A stretch of DNA of 64,000 nt from Mantamonas sphyraenae (taxonomy: Eukaryota; CRuMs; Mantamonadidae): the NCBI GenBank assembly GCA_026936335.1, contig JAPMXV010000043.1, positions 372,001 to 436,000 of the forward strand, read 5' to 3'. A program made the translations under genes and the position numbers. Under the pieces are notes generated by a model. That model made no database searches, was not told the origin of the DNA, and saw nothing but the letters and a program-made list of their open reading frames with translations. Position 1 is the stretch's first letter. Each line of letters starts with the position of its first letter. This document shows, piece after piece, positions 1-11,793 of the stretch.

Positions 1-101
1 TGTCTGTTCTTATTGTGTCTCTGCGTGCGCTCGGCACAAGTTTCCTCTCTCCCGCCCCAACCACCCAACCACCTCCTCTCATTTGCCCCGTCTCACAGCG
101 C

Positions 102-3100
102 TCACTTGCGTGCTCGTGCATGCACACTGATGACAACAGTGCCGATTTCCTGGTCCTTGCTGTCGACAAGGGCCACCTGTGTGTCGCGCAAACCATCACC
201 ACGCATCTGTACCACCGACGTGATGTCCAGTTTGGCCGTGCAGAACGGGGTCATGTCTGCGTCCTCGTCCGCCTCCTCTTCGATGTCGTCGTCAAAGAAC
301 AGCAGTTCCGTCACCATGGGTTTGTCCTCACGCACCGCTGTTTCCACCAGCTTGCGCATCATGCGGCTCGTCTTGGCATCCTTCTGCACGTCAAACGTGT
401 GCTTCAGCTCCAGGTTCACCATGCCATCGTTGTTCTTGGGCAGGTCCACAAAGTCAAACTCGTGCTTTTCGTTCACAAACGGCAGTGTCACGCCCACGCT
501 GTGCATCTTGAACTGTGCAGGATCCACCGCCATCTCCTTCAGCTCAAACGTCACACTTTGGATCTCTGGCAGCGACATTTCCTCTTCCCTTTCTCCCTCT
601 CCATTCCTTCCTGCCTCCTGTGCTTCATCCTCCGCCTCCTTGTCTTGCTTGTCCTTCAGCTGAGCAACCACGGCCGCCATTCCCTGCTCCTTGCTCTTGG
701 CCTTGGACTTCTCTTGCGCATACTCATTCCCATTCTCCTCCTCCTCCTCCTCCTCCTCTTTCTCCTCCTCTTCAGCCTTTTTCACCGGCTTGGGTGTCTC
801 CCTGCGTCCCACCAATCCCCGCTTGGGCTGCGATGGCGGACGCCTGCCACTTGCCGGCCGTGGCGGTGCCGTTCCCCCTCGTCCGCCACTCAGAGGTCGT
901 CTCAAGCTGCTGCTGCTGCTTCCACCACGCCCTGCATCAGTGCCACCCATTCGTCCCCTGGGTGGAGGCAATGCACGCGACGAGGAGGACGAGGACGATG
1001 GTTGCACCTCCTGCACCTCCTGCACCTCCTCGTCCAAGCCTGTGTCTGCACCATCGAGGTCATCGTACGTCGTGTCGTCGTCCCCTTGGCGGCCTTCCTC
1101 CCTGTCCAGCTGCTGCACCCTGCGTGGCGGCGGTGCACGTGGATGATGCCCAGCAAGTTGATCAGGATGGGTTGCCTGGCTTGCCAGGGCGTGTTCCAAC
1201 TCCTGCTTGCGCTGTGCGTTGACGTCGGTGCGACGAAACTCGACGCTGATGCGAATGGTGCCGTTGCGCTTGTCGTCAGCATCCATGATGGGATACTCGC
1301 TGGTGATGGACCCCTCCGTGAGCAGCATGGACAGATCCACCTCGGCCGTGCCAAAGTAAAACTCCGGGTCCGGGTCGTTGTCGTCAAACACATGCACCTC
1401 CAGCTTCTGCGTGCGCAGGTGGTGCTCAAACTGGTCGGTGACCTGCACGGGGAACCGTTTCGTGTCACGCATGACCGGACTGTCACCCTCGGGCGCCACC
1501 TCGGTGGCATACTCTGCATAGTGGTAGAACTGGTAGACAGCATACGCCGCCGCTCCCTGGCCCTTGTTGCCACTGCACTGCCGCTGCCGCTGCTGCGGCC
1601 CGCACGGGTCTTGAGACCGCGACACTCGATCAGCGAGACAAACACCTCGGTGCGATCCTCGTCGGCAATCACCACACCCACCTCGCTGCGCTTGCCCTCG
1701 CTGAGGTAGGGCAACGGCGCCTCCTCGTGGAAGGCGGTCATGTACCGAGCACGGTCGCGGTAGGCGCGTATCTTGTCGCCCATGGGCTTGAGCATGGCCA
1801 TGGACAGGCGCAGGGAACCCACGCGGCCTGCGTAGGGTTCGCTGATGCTGGTCACTGCCACCTCACGCTCCACACGTGCGCCACCGTTGCGCATGAGTTC
1901 GCGCAGGTCGATGTACGCACGTCCCACCTGGTAGTGGTTGACGCCGTGGCATCGGTTGACCTCGAGACACAGCTTGTGCTGGTCCATGAAACCCAACAGA
2001 AAGTCGTCCACCGCCACCACGTAGCGGAAGCGGTCGCCGTACGTCACCTCCAATCCCTCGCGCACCACACTCATCTGCGTGGCGTGCTCGAAAAAGTCCA
2101 CCGACACAAAGGAGGACATGCCACGCGGGAAGTGGTCGCCACTCAGGTGGCACGAGGACAGGGTGAGTTCAAACACGTTCTCGTGTTCCGCCAACACAAT
2201 GTCCAGGCCCTCCACGTCCTCGTGGGCACTGTCGGCAATGGCCATCGACGTGGATGTGTTCAACACCGCATTCTTCAGCTGCGTCTCCAGTTCCCGGATG
2301 CGCTGTGCCCGGTTTGCCAGCAACTTGTCCTTCTGTGCGTTGGTGGTGGCCATGCGCTCCTTCAACGCCGCCAACTCGCGTCGCTGGAACGCATCCTTCT
2401 CCCGCAACTGCCCATTCAGCGCCCTCTCCTGCTCCAGCAACGTTTGCAGCTTCATGATGTCGTCTGTCAGGGCCTTGAGGTCCATGTCCCGTTCGTCGAT
2501 CTGCTTGCGCAGTCCCATCATGTCGCCATCCACGCTGCCTCGCTGTTTGCTGCGCACCACATCCAGCGCCGCCATCAACTCGCCGTAGCTCACGTCCTGA
2601 CGGAACACACGCAGCTGCTCCTCCAACACACGGATCTGCTCCTGCAATCGGTCCATCTCCTTGGCACTTGCGCCTCCCTGTGCCTGTCGCGCGTTGCGCA
2701 ACTCCATCTGCAACTTGTCCACCTCGGACAACAAACCCAAATTCTGCTGCTTCGCCTCGGCCAGCTGCCGTTGGTACTCCATGATGCTCGTTTGCAACTC
2801 CTGCTCCGCCGACTTGTTGGACGTGAGGGCACTCGACAGCATCTTGCTGTGTTCGTTCTGCAGCCTGCGGATCTCCTCACGCAAATCGTGCGTAATCTCC
2901 TCCAACGCCTTGTTCTGCGCCTCCAACGGACGCAAACGCATCACTTCCTGCTCCAACTCCGTCACACGCACACGTGCCTTTTCATACAACGCATACTGAC
3001 TCGTCGACTCCTGGCCCACCATCGCCGCCGTGTCCTGCACATTTCGCAGCCGCTCCAGCTCCCCACGCAACTCTCGGATTTGTGCCTCTCGTGCCTCCAG

Positions 3101-4262
3101 GTCGCTCTGCAGTTGCATCTGTCGATACGAACTGCTCTCCCCGTGGGTGTGCACGTCCAGCCTCGAGCTATGGTTCTTTTCCAACTCCAACTTCCTGTAC
3201 CGCAGCCGCTCCTCCTCCAACTCCTTTTCGTAATGGAACTTTTGCTGTTCCATGCGAAGTGCATGCTCCTCTTCCATTGTGCTCAGTTTGCTTGCCAGTG
3301 ACTGATTCTCAGCTCGCAGAAGGTCCACCAGACGCTTCAGCTTCAGCACTTCTTCGTCATCCTCTCCCTCGTGGTCGTGTCCATGTCCTCGCCTGCGGCG
3401 TGCGATGTCGCGTCGAGTGCAAGTGTGTGAAATGTGAATGTGTGAGTGTGTGTGTGTGTGCGTGCAGTATGAACAGTGCCACTTTTTGAGTTGAGCGTTC
3501 AATCTCGCGCGCGCCGACCGTTGCCACCTACCTGGGCGAGTTCTTTCGGCGCGACCCAGGCTCGTACACCAGCGGATACAGCTTTTTGCTCCCACGCCCC
3601 TGTGTACACACGTGCAACCCATGCTCTCCGTGTCAGCAGGCGTGTGTTCCCCTCGTGTCGCTTCCCTTCTCCACGCTTACCGAATCGACCACCGGCTGCA
3701 CATAGTCGTACGGCCGCGGGCTCTGCAGCGTCGCGTTCAGCTGCTTCAGATACGACGCACGGTTCTTCAGGTGTTCGTTCTGCTTGGTGAGATTGGCCAC
3801 CTTCTTGCGCAGGTCCTTGATCAGCTCGTCTGTGTCTTTGTCGTGTTTGACTCCTGCGAGATTTTGGGACGAATCGTGAGCTCCCTGGACGCCCTTTTTG
3901 CTCCTCCCACCCTCCTTTCTCCTCGCACTCACCCTTGGCAAGCGACGTGCTGTTGCCTCCGTAGTAGTCTGTCTCATACATGGCCCGCTTCTGTGCGTCG
4001 TTCTTCACCTTGATGAACTTTGTGGCCAGCCTGAAATCCAAACGAAAAATCCGCCGTCCCGTGTCAACGTTTCCCGCTCCGAGATTTTGCCTTTCCCCGC
4101 ACCACACAGGCCTCCTTCCGCTCACACTCTGCACCTACAGCTTCAGTTTCTCGTCTTGCCGGTGGCTGTATGCCTTGAGTGCCATGTGGTCCTCGTACAA
4201 GGCCAGGTAGCGACTTTTTAGTTCGTCAATGTCGTCCACATCGCGGATGGCTGCCGCGTCGG
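102..4262 (-). CDS. RPGRIP1L: RPGRIP1L-like ciliary transition-zone protein (coiled coil plus C2 domains)
   Basis: In animals RPGRIP1 and RPGRIP1L are scaffold proteins of the ciliary transition zone. Exons read by splice signals: 4139-4262, 3933-4030, 3681-3853 and 102-3392. The first recognisable exons give the family N-terminal signature (LKSRYLALYEDHMALK, then LATKFIKVKND). A long coiled coil follows (about 3360-2250), then a first C2 domain (about 2170-1800), a central C2 domain containing YAVYQFYHY (about 1640-1230), a low-complexity acidic linker with a poly-Glu run, and a last beta-rich domain resembling the RPGR-interacting domain, ending SVHARARK. The start codon was not resolved; it probably lies in a small exon between 4263 and 4390. 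Between about 1560 and 1620 the frame changes by one base inside the second C2 domain, with no convincing intron. Order of domains makes the family call strong; RPGRIP1 versus RPGRIP1L is less certain. Confidence 0.85.
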
Positions 4263-4603
4263 CTGTGTGTTTGCGTGGCTCACTCGTGTCAGCCTCTACT
4301 CGGTGTGTCATCTCTTCGCATACGGCAGTGTCTCCTCCTTCAACCTCTTTGCAACCTACACATCGACGACATGGATGACGTGGATTTTCGTTGACTGCGC
4401 GAGTGCGTCACAATTCACCCCCATGGAGGCTGAGGGAAACGTGGGCTGGGACTGGAATGCACACGTCAAGAGGCGAAGAGGGCAAAGGTGCATTCCTTGA
4501 TACGTTTTGGGATCTGTGTGTGTCCATTTCTGTCCTGCCTGCAACCACTCGAACCATCCAACAATGATGAATGTTCGTTTGTGTGAGCATTGTGTTTGAA
4601 TGC
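4263..4603. other. Intergenic stretch: probable first exon and promoter of the RPGRIP1L-like gene, 3' flank of the CHD gene
   Basis: No convincing coding region is visible. On the minus strand an ATG near 4372 followed by a possible donor could be the missing first exon of the downstream gene, but its phase does not join cleanly to the next exon, so I leave it unassigned. The rest should be the 3' flank of the CHD gene, whose stop is at 4604. Confidence 0.4.
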
Positions 4604-4684
4604 TCACGACATGCCACCAAAGGCGTTGTCAATGGTGACCTGCTTGCGCTTCTTTGTCTCCTGCACGGGCTCGTGCGTATGTGC

Positions 4685-4718
<34 letters not shown>

Positions 4719-6395
4719 TTCTCTCCCAGCGGAACACCGGCGCTGGGGTCGTTCTCGTGCGTGCTCAGCCCGGCCTGGTCGCGGCTACGCTTGCTCGTCT
4801 TGGTACCGTTGCTTCCGGCACCACTGCCGCTGCCCTTCTTGGGCCTTCCATTCTTGTACTTCTCTGGATTCTCAAAGATCTTCTTGTACAGGTTGACGCG
4901 TCCCGTGATCAGCTGCGTCTGCGGGAACAGCTTCCCTCCCGCCTGGAAGCCCTGCTCCTTCTTCTTGCGCTTGCGATCCTCCCCGGGCGTGTTGCCACTG
5001 CGTGGCGTCTCAAACATGCTGTTTGTCAGCTTGCCCTCCTCACGCATCTCTCGCATGCGCTCAAACGCAAGCTCCACGTCCTCCTCAATCGCCTGGTAGT
5101 TCAGGCCGTGACGCAGCACCCCCAGCAGCAACGCACGGTCGTACACCTGCTGGTCCCACCATTGCGGGAAGCTGCAACGGCCCTCCTCCACATACTTCAC
5201 TGCATAGTCCACCGCCTGGTCCAACGCATCGTGGTCCACCGGCCCAAACGGTGTCACCAGCATCTTTTCACGCAGCACCTGCATGATTTCCACCGTGTCG
5301 ATCAGTCGCTGCGCTGGCACAGAGCCCACGCTGATCAGTTTGTACCAGCCCAGGTAGTGCGGATCGCTGCGTTCCATCTCCTCCCCCTCCTGCTCTTCCT
5401 CCTCCGTTCGTACACGTCGTTTGCCCTTCTTACGATCCTCACTCAGCTCCTCCACCTCCATGCTGGCCTGTTTGGCCACCCTCGCTGCCTCTGCCGCCTC
5501 CGACGACGAAGCCGACGGCGACGCCGCAAGCTTTGCCGCTCGTTTCTTTGCCGCCGCCGCATCCTTCTTCATCTGCTCCAGCACACGCTTGGCCTCCACC
5601 CGCTCTTCGCACTTTTCCTGCATGCGTGCACCCACCATCTCCAGCAGTGTCACCGGTTTGGAGTACATCGACACCTGGCGCTGCATCTCGGCGTACGTCC
5701 ACAGCGGGAACGTGATCGACTCCCGCATCACTGGCGACGCAGGCAGGTTGCGGTCGTCCTCCGACTGCACCCACAGCACACACCGGAAGGGCATCTCCGG
5801 GTGGCGCTGCAACACCAGGTCGCGTCGCGGATCACTGGCCGGCATCTGTTCCAGCTGCTTCGTCACAAGCGCAGGGTCGCCAAACGTCGACAGCATCGTC
5901 AACGTATCCTTTGTGTCCTTCTGGAACCAGATGTTGTCGCCGTTGGTGCGCTCTCGCTTGCGTTGCCACTCCTTCTGCAGGTAACCCTCGGGACTGCGCA
6001 CAAACTGAGCCACCACACTCACGCGTCGGTTCAGCACCGCGCTGATGGGCCACTTGTACTTCAGCGACGGCTCAAAGCCCAGCGCAGCCACAAGACCGGC
6101 CTTGTCCTTGCCAAACAGCTTCTGCGCCGCTTCCACGCGCTCGTCCTGCTCGTCTTGGCTGATCAGACCCTTGCGTGCCTGGAAGCGTGCGTGCCAGGTT
6201 TCCCACGTGTCGTCCTCCCGCACCGGATCCTGACTCACCACCCCTCCGTTTGCCTGCCGTGCTGCCTTGGCCTGTGCCGCCGCCGCAACCGCAGCCGCTG
6301 CCTTGGCACTCTGCTGCTCCGTCTCCATCTCGTCCTCGTCGTCCTCCTCGTCATTGCCACCCTCGTCGTTGCTGGGTGATGCAGATGAGGAAGAG

Positions 6396-6427
<32 letters not shown>

Positions 6428-9400
6428 GGAGGAGGAGGAGGAAGAAGAAGAGGTTGCGTCCTCCTCCGTCTCCATCTTGGCTGCCTCTCGTGCTGCCTTG
6501 CGCTCCCGTTCTTCCCTGTCCTGTTTGTGCTTCCAATGCTCCTGCACACTGATTTCCATGCGGGAAAAGATGAGCTCCGGGTCGGCGCGGATGGCACCGT
6601 AGTTGCCAAAGCCATGCTTGTACACACCCTTGAGCATGTCCAAATCCATGGCCGGCGTCCACCACGACCCAGGCATGGCGTCGTCCGGAAGAATCAGCTG
6701 CTGGAAGCAAAGCGAGTCCGACGTGTTGGTCGAATCCCGTCGCGGCGTCAACTCGGCAGGCCACACCAGCAGCGCCTCGTCCGCCGCCTCCTCGTCGTCC
6801 TCGCCTTGTTGGGCCTCACCCAGCAGATCGGCTGCCGTTTGGCCCGCGGCAGGGCGCACCAGTGTCACGCCGTGCTGCTGCATGCGCAGACAGCGCAAAA
6901 AGGCGTCGCTCTCCACCGCCAGCCGCACATCCAGGATGATCTCCATGCGATACATCAGCTTGGGATGGTCGTCCATCAGCACCTCACGCACCTTGAGGTT
7001 GGAGATTTCGTCCGAGACCTCTTCCACCTCGTCGATGGGCGCCGGCAGCTGATCCTCCACCGCCACGTCGTCGGGACGGCCCTCGTCAAGCACCAGCGGC
7101 GTGCGTGTGGCACGTCGTCGTGCGTAGGCCTTGAGACGTCGGATGAGGGCGTCGTACATGCCCTTCTTGGGATGGATGCTCCAGTCGACCTCGCCTGCAA
7201 ACAGACGCTTGTCCGCCTCGTCCATCTCTGCGTCTGCCCGTCCACTCTCCTCCTCCACCTCCTGCATCTTGCTCACCACACGGCGCACCTCCTCCAGCAC
7301 CATGTCGCACATGCGCACAATCTCACGCACACTCATCTCTTGCTGCACCTCCGACGCCTGCTGCAGCTTCTCCCAGTGGCCCAGCCCATGGATCTTCATG
7401 TGTGCAATCAACGCCAGCTGCGGGTACGACTTTTGCGACGACACATAATCCGCGTGGCGTCGTCGGCTGCCCGTGTGCAGCTCCATGCTTGCGTCTGCGT
7501 ACGACGGATGGTTCAACGCCGCACGACGCATGCTCAGGGGCTCAAACGTGGCGTCCTCCAACCGCTGCTGCACCGACTCTGGAATCACCTTTTCCCAGAA
7601 CTTGTCGTCGTCCACGTCGATGTCCACGTCTGCGTCCGACGAGGTGAAGCTCACCTTGGAGAATCCGGCCAGCACGCTGTCCGACACCTGCGTGCCCGAC
7701 TCGGTCGTCACCACCTTGATGCCTCGCTTCAGGATGCTGTTGATGTCCTCCTCCACAAAGCTCTCTTCTGCAGACCCGTCGCCCTCGGCCTCCTCGCGGA
7801 ACAGATCGTACGCGCCGTACTTCAGCAACTCGTCCACATTCTCCTCAGCCACTCCCTGCCGCGACACATCCGGAGCCGCACCCTTCTTCAGCGCTTGCAG
7901 CCATTGCTGCTCCTCGGTGCCGTGGCCCTGCTCCGCATCGGCGTGGCTGGCCAGCAGCGCCTTGTCCAGACCCAGTTTGCGGCTGGCAGACACAAACATC
8001 TTTTGCTCGTACGTCTTGCGTGTGATCAAGCGGTAGATGCTCACCGGGTTCTCCTGTCCGATGCGATGTGCACGTGCCATGGCCTGGATGTCGTTCTGCG
8101 GATTCCAATCGCTGTCGTAGATGATCACCGTGTCGGCTGCCGTCAGGTTGATGCCCAGGCCGCCGGCCTTGGTGCAGATCAGAAACACAAAGCTCTGGGA
8201 GTTGGGTGCGGAGAAGCGATCGATGGCGGCCTGGCGTTCGCTGCCTCGGATGCCTCCGTCCAACCGCTCGCACTTGTATCCGCGCACGTGCAGGTAGTCC
8301 TGCAGGATGTCCAGCACACGCACCATTTGCGAAAAGATCAGCACCTTGTGGCCCGTCTCCTTCAGTTGCGGCAGCAGCTTGTCCACCAGCGCCAGCTTGC
8401 CGCTGTGTTTGATCATCAGATCGCACACCGCCTTGTCGTCGGTGGCCTGTACGCCTGCTTCCTCCAGCGCAAGATCCTCCACGCCGTCAATCAGGAACGG
8501 GTGGTTGCAACACTTGCGGATTTCCATAAAGATATTGTTGAGGTTGGCGATGTTTTTCTCTGTTGGCGGCCGACGGAGGGTGAGTGTCGTGTGTCAGTGT
8601 CTACACACGGTACGGCACAGGCACGAGTGCACGGTTGGGGCATCGTTGTGTATGTCTAGCTAGGGTGTGCGGCGGTGGGAGGTTGCGATGCAGGTATGTG
8701 ATGTGGGGAACCGGGAAACGGGAAAAAGGCAGGCGTGTGCACATACTCTTGCCAGTGAGCAGTTCGAAACCACCCTCGAGGATGCCACGGTACACCTTCT
8801 TCTGCAGGTGAGTGAGCTCCACGTCGATGATGATTTCCTCCTTGGGCGGCAACGATTTTTCCACGTTCTCTTTCATGCGGCGCAGCATGTGGTGCTCAAG
8901 CTCGGTCTTGAGCGCACGCACCTGCTGTGCATTCTCCAGGTTGCCGTACTGTGTGTGTGGTGCGCAGGCGCGACGTGTGAGTGGCTTTCTGCACGCATGC
9001 GGGGCGAAAACATGCAGGCGGAAAGTGGGCAAATTTCGGCAGCTTCTGGAAAAAAACAACACTCCAGCAACACGATGATTGGGCCGAGCGGCATGTGGCG
9101 CACATCACTCTCACAAACACAAACGTACCTTGGTCATAAATGCCTCTTCGCTCTCGTACTTTTCCGGGTGCAGGAAATTGAGCAAGCACCACAGCTCGTT
9201 GGTGTTGTTCTGCAGCGGGGTGCCTGTGAGCAGCAGCTTGCGGTGCACCTGGAAGCTGCGCAGGACCTGAGAGAAGCGCGAGGTGTGGTTCTTGAGCCGG
9301 TGTGCCTCGTCAACAATGAGGTAGCGCCAGGGGATGCCCGCGAGGTAGGCTTCGTCCTTGAGGATCATTTCGTAGGTGGTGACGAGCACGTTGAACTTGA

Positions 9401-11467
9401 GCTTGTTGCGCACCCACGCCTTGTCCGAGTTGGGAAAGGGAAACTCGAAGCGTCGGATGCGGTCGCGGCTCTTGCCGTTGCCGTGGTAGGTGACGACGTT
9501 GAGGTCTGTCCAGCCTTCAAACTCGCGCTCCCAGTTGGGGATGGTGGACAAGGGTGCCACCACGAGGAAGGGTCCGTCGATGTAGTGCACCGTGTGCAGG
9601 TAGTGCAGGATGGAGATGCTCTGGATGGTCTTGCCGAGGCCCATTTCGTCGGCCAAGATTCCGTTGCGACTCTTGTAGTACAGGAAGATGAGCCAATTGA
9701 GGCCGTCCAGCTGGTAGCCACGCAGCTGATGATTGTTGCGGAAGTGAGGTGACTCGTCCAGCTTGGCCTCCTGGAACGTCTGAGGCTTGGGCAGTGTGGA
9801 CGCAGGAATAGGACGATTGCGCTGCACAAACGACTTGACCAGCGTGTCAAAGTCGGGCACATCCTCCTCAAACTCCCAGCTGGCCTCGTCGTAGGACATG
9901 GTCTTCCACTTGATCAGGAATTGGCGTCGCTCCTCCGTGTTTGCCACAAAGCCCTCGCTGTCCTGCGTGATGGCCTGCACGTTGCGCACGGCCACAATGC
10001 GTTCCGCCTCCGTTTGGTTCTCGTACGCCTCCAGTGCCTCGGCCTCACCCTCCTCCGTGAGCATCATGAGGGTCTTTTGGAAGCGTGCGAGTTTGCGGGA
10101 CACGAAGCGGTCGCGCGGAAACTTATCCACATCCACCCAGGTGGCGTGCTGCAGGCTCTTGTTCTTCCACTTGACCAAGTACTGCTGCTTGTTGTCTCGC
10201 TTCTCCTTGTGCTTCTTGCCAGGAGACAAATGACTAAGGGCCGTGTCGGAGGTTTTCATCGCGGACGACGACGAAGAACTCTCCGCCGGGCCCCCCCCAC
10301 TCGACCCGCTCGACGACGACGAGCTGGACGCGTCTGCGACACCACTGGAGCTGGATTGCGAGGCAGCGGCGGGAGACACATGTGATGGTGTGTCCAGGGA
10401 TACGAAACGACGTGCAACGAAAAAGTCCACCTCAGGGTCGGGGTTGACGAGGACACTCATTCCGTCGGCGTCCTCGTCGACTTCCTCTTCGTCAGATGAG
10501 CTCTGGTCCCAGTCATCATACTCATCCTCTTCCTCATCTTGGCCATTGTCGTCATTGTCGTCACCTGGGGCTTGTCCTTCCTCCTCCATGGGGTCGTCGG
10601 CGTTGTTCTCTTCTTCCGAAAGCAAGTTGTTCACAAGCTTTTCTTGGACGCGGGACGAGCGGCGGGCCTCGTCCATCCAAATGGTGTGTTTGGGGATGGC
10701 GGCATGGCTTGCCGGTCGGAACTCTTGGCGCTTGTGCTTTTTGCGAGCCTCCTTGGCCTTCTTTTTCGCAACGCGTTCGGCCACCTCGGGTGCAGAGAAT
10801 CGCGACACAACCAGCGCGTCGAGTTGACGCTCCATATCGCTCGCATACGCACGTGCATACTCTGCAACGTCACTGTCTCTCCTGCCAGCGCCCTTGAGCA
10901 CAGGCACGGACATGCCATTGCTCGACGTTTGTCTTCGCACACGCGTGCGCGGGCCCTCCCGCATGCCCCGCTCGACGCCTGCGGCCGTGTCGGCTTCAGC
11001 AGCCACGTCCCCAGCATTGCTGTCCTCCTCCTCCATCTTTGCGTCGTCACCTGCTGTGACCGCTCCCTGGTATGCGAATCGGTCCAGCGACTTTACCTCC
11101 TGTGTGACACCCCAAACATGCACGGGGCACAATTTTGGGCCACAGCCGAAACAGAGCGCGCGGCAGGGTCGGTAATGAGGTGTCAGACACGTGCACAATT
11201 CGCTCAGGGCATGCCCTATATGGTAACTCGGCGTAGCGTGGACTTTGCACAGCTGGGGGCATGTTGTGGAAAGAGCCCTTTTTTTGGCGTCCGAAATCGA
11301 CTTCGCGAACGCTCCCGTCCTCCATCATCATCAACGCCCCGCCTCCCGTTTCCCGCCGCCTTGCTTACCTCGGCCAGTGCATTCCCTGTAACGCCATTGC
11401 TTTGCCTGTCGCTGCTCGAGTCTTGTCCACTGCTTTCCTCTCTCTTGGTGGTCTCCTCGATCTCCAT
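4604..11467 (-). CDS. CHD: Chromodomain-helicase-DNA-binding protein, CHD6-9/Kismet-like
   Basis: ATP-dependent nucleosome remodeller, 2,075 residues from four exons: 11369-11467, 9129-11099, 8747-8948 and 4604-8559 (phases 0, 0, 1). An acidic N-terminus is followed by tandem chromodomains (YLVKWKNKS near 10170 and FLIKWKTMSYDEASWEFEEDV-type block near 9900). Next comes a SNF2 ATPase with Walker A DEMGLGKT (about 9650), DEAH box DEAHRLKN (about 9300) and a C-terminal helicase half with ICTKAGGLGINLTAAD (about 8160). The C-terminal part has WW-containing blocks (WWTPAMDLDMLKGVYKHGFG and WWDQQVYDRALLLGVLRHG) that resemble the SANT/SLIDE region of CHD6-9 rather than CHD1. A long serine run (6387-6453) separates these. 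The first exon is only 33 codons. Nuclear; family certain, subfamily inferred. Confidence 0.9.
6387..6453. repeat. Purine-rich trinucleotide tract encoding poly-serine
   Basis: An imperfect GAA/GAG/GAT run on the plus strand, read on the minus strand as TCN codons, codes for a run of more than 20 serines inside the CHD protein. It is a likely site of length variation. Confidence 0.85.
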
Positions 11468-11793
11468 GAGCGGTCAATCGAAAAAAAAAAGTTGGTCTGG
11501 GGGCCTCGGCGTGCCGCGAGGTCCGCGTTTGTCGGAAAGGTTTTTCTTCTTGGCTGCCGAGGCTCCTGCTGTTCCATACACGTTCGAGGGTGCCGTTCAC
11601 GGTGGATCGTACACGTAGGAACGCTCAGGAACGACTGTGTGCACGGTAAACATAGGCGACCGAGCCCATGGAGCTCTGGGGCTCCACGTATTTTGTCGGC
11701 AGAACGAAGTCACGCAATTTTTTCTCCGCGTCCGGTGCCTTTCGTGTGCTGCGACCTGCAACGAGGTAAGCATTGTGAAAAGAGTACAGGGTT
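11468..11793. other. Intergenic stretch between CHD start and kinase stop
   Basis: No gene seen. It should hold the CHD promoter and 5' UTR (upstream of 11467, minus strand) and the 3' UTR of the KA1 kinase. No clear TATA box or repeat was recognised. Confidence 0.5.

Noticed and set aside
1560-1620. A 17-base mini-intron (GTGGCAACAAGGGCCAG) that would restore the RPGRIP1L frame
   Set aside because: It restores phase, but all well-supported introns here are at least 60 bases, so an indel is simpler.
1727-3301. A 524-codon plus-strand open frame opposite the RPGRIP1L-like coiled coil
   Set aside because: Antisense of a Glu/Gln/Leu coiled coil, giving a Leu/His/Gln-rich product without any domain.
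4571-8659. Two long plus-strand open frames opposite the CHD gene
   Set aside because: Low-complexity Leu/His/Arg-rich products typical of antisense reading; the minus strand codes for clear CHD domains.
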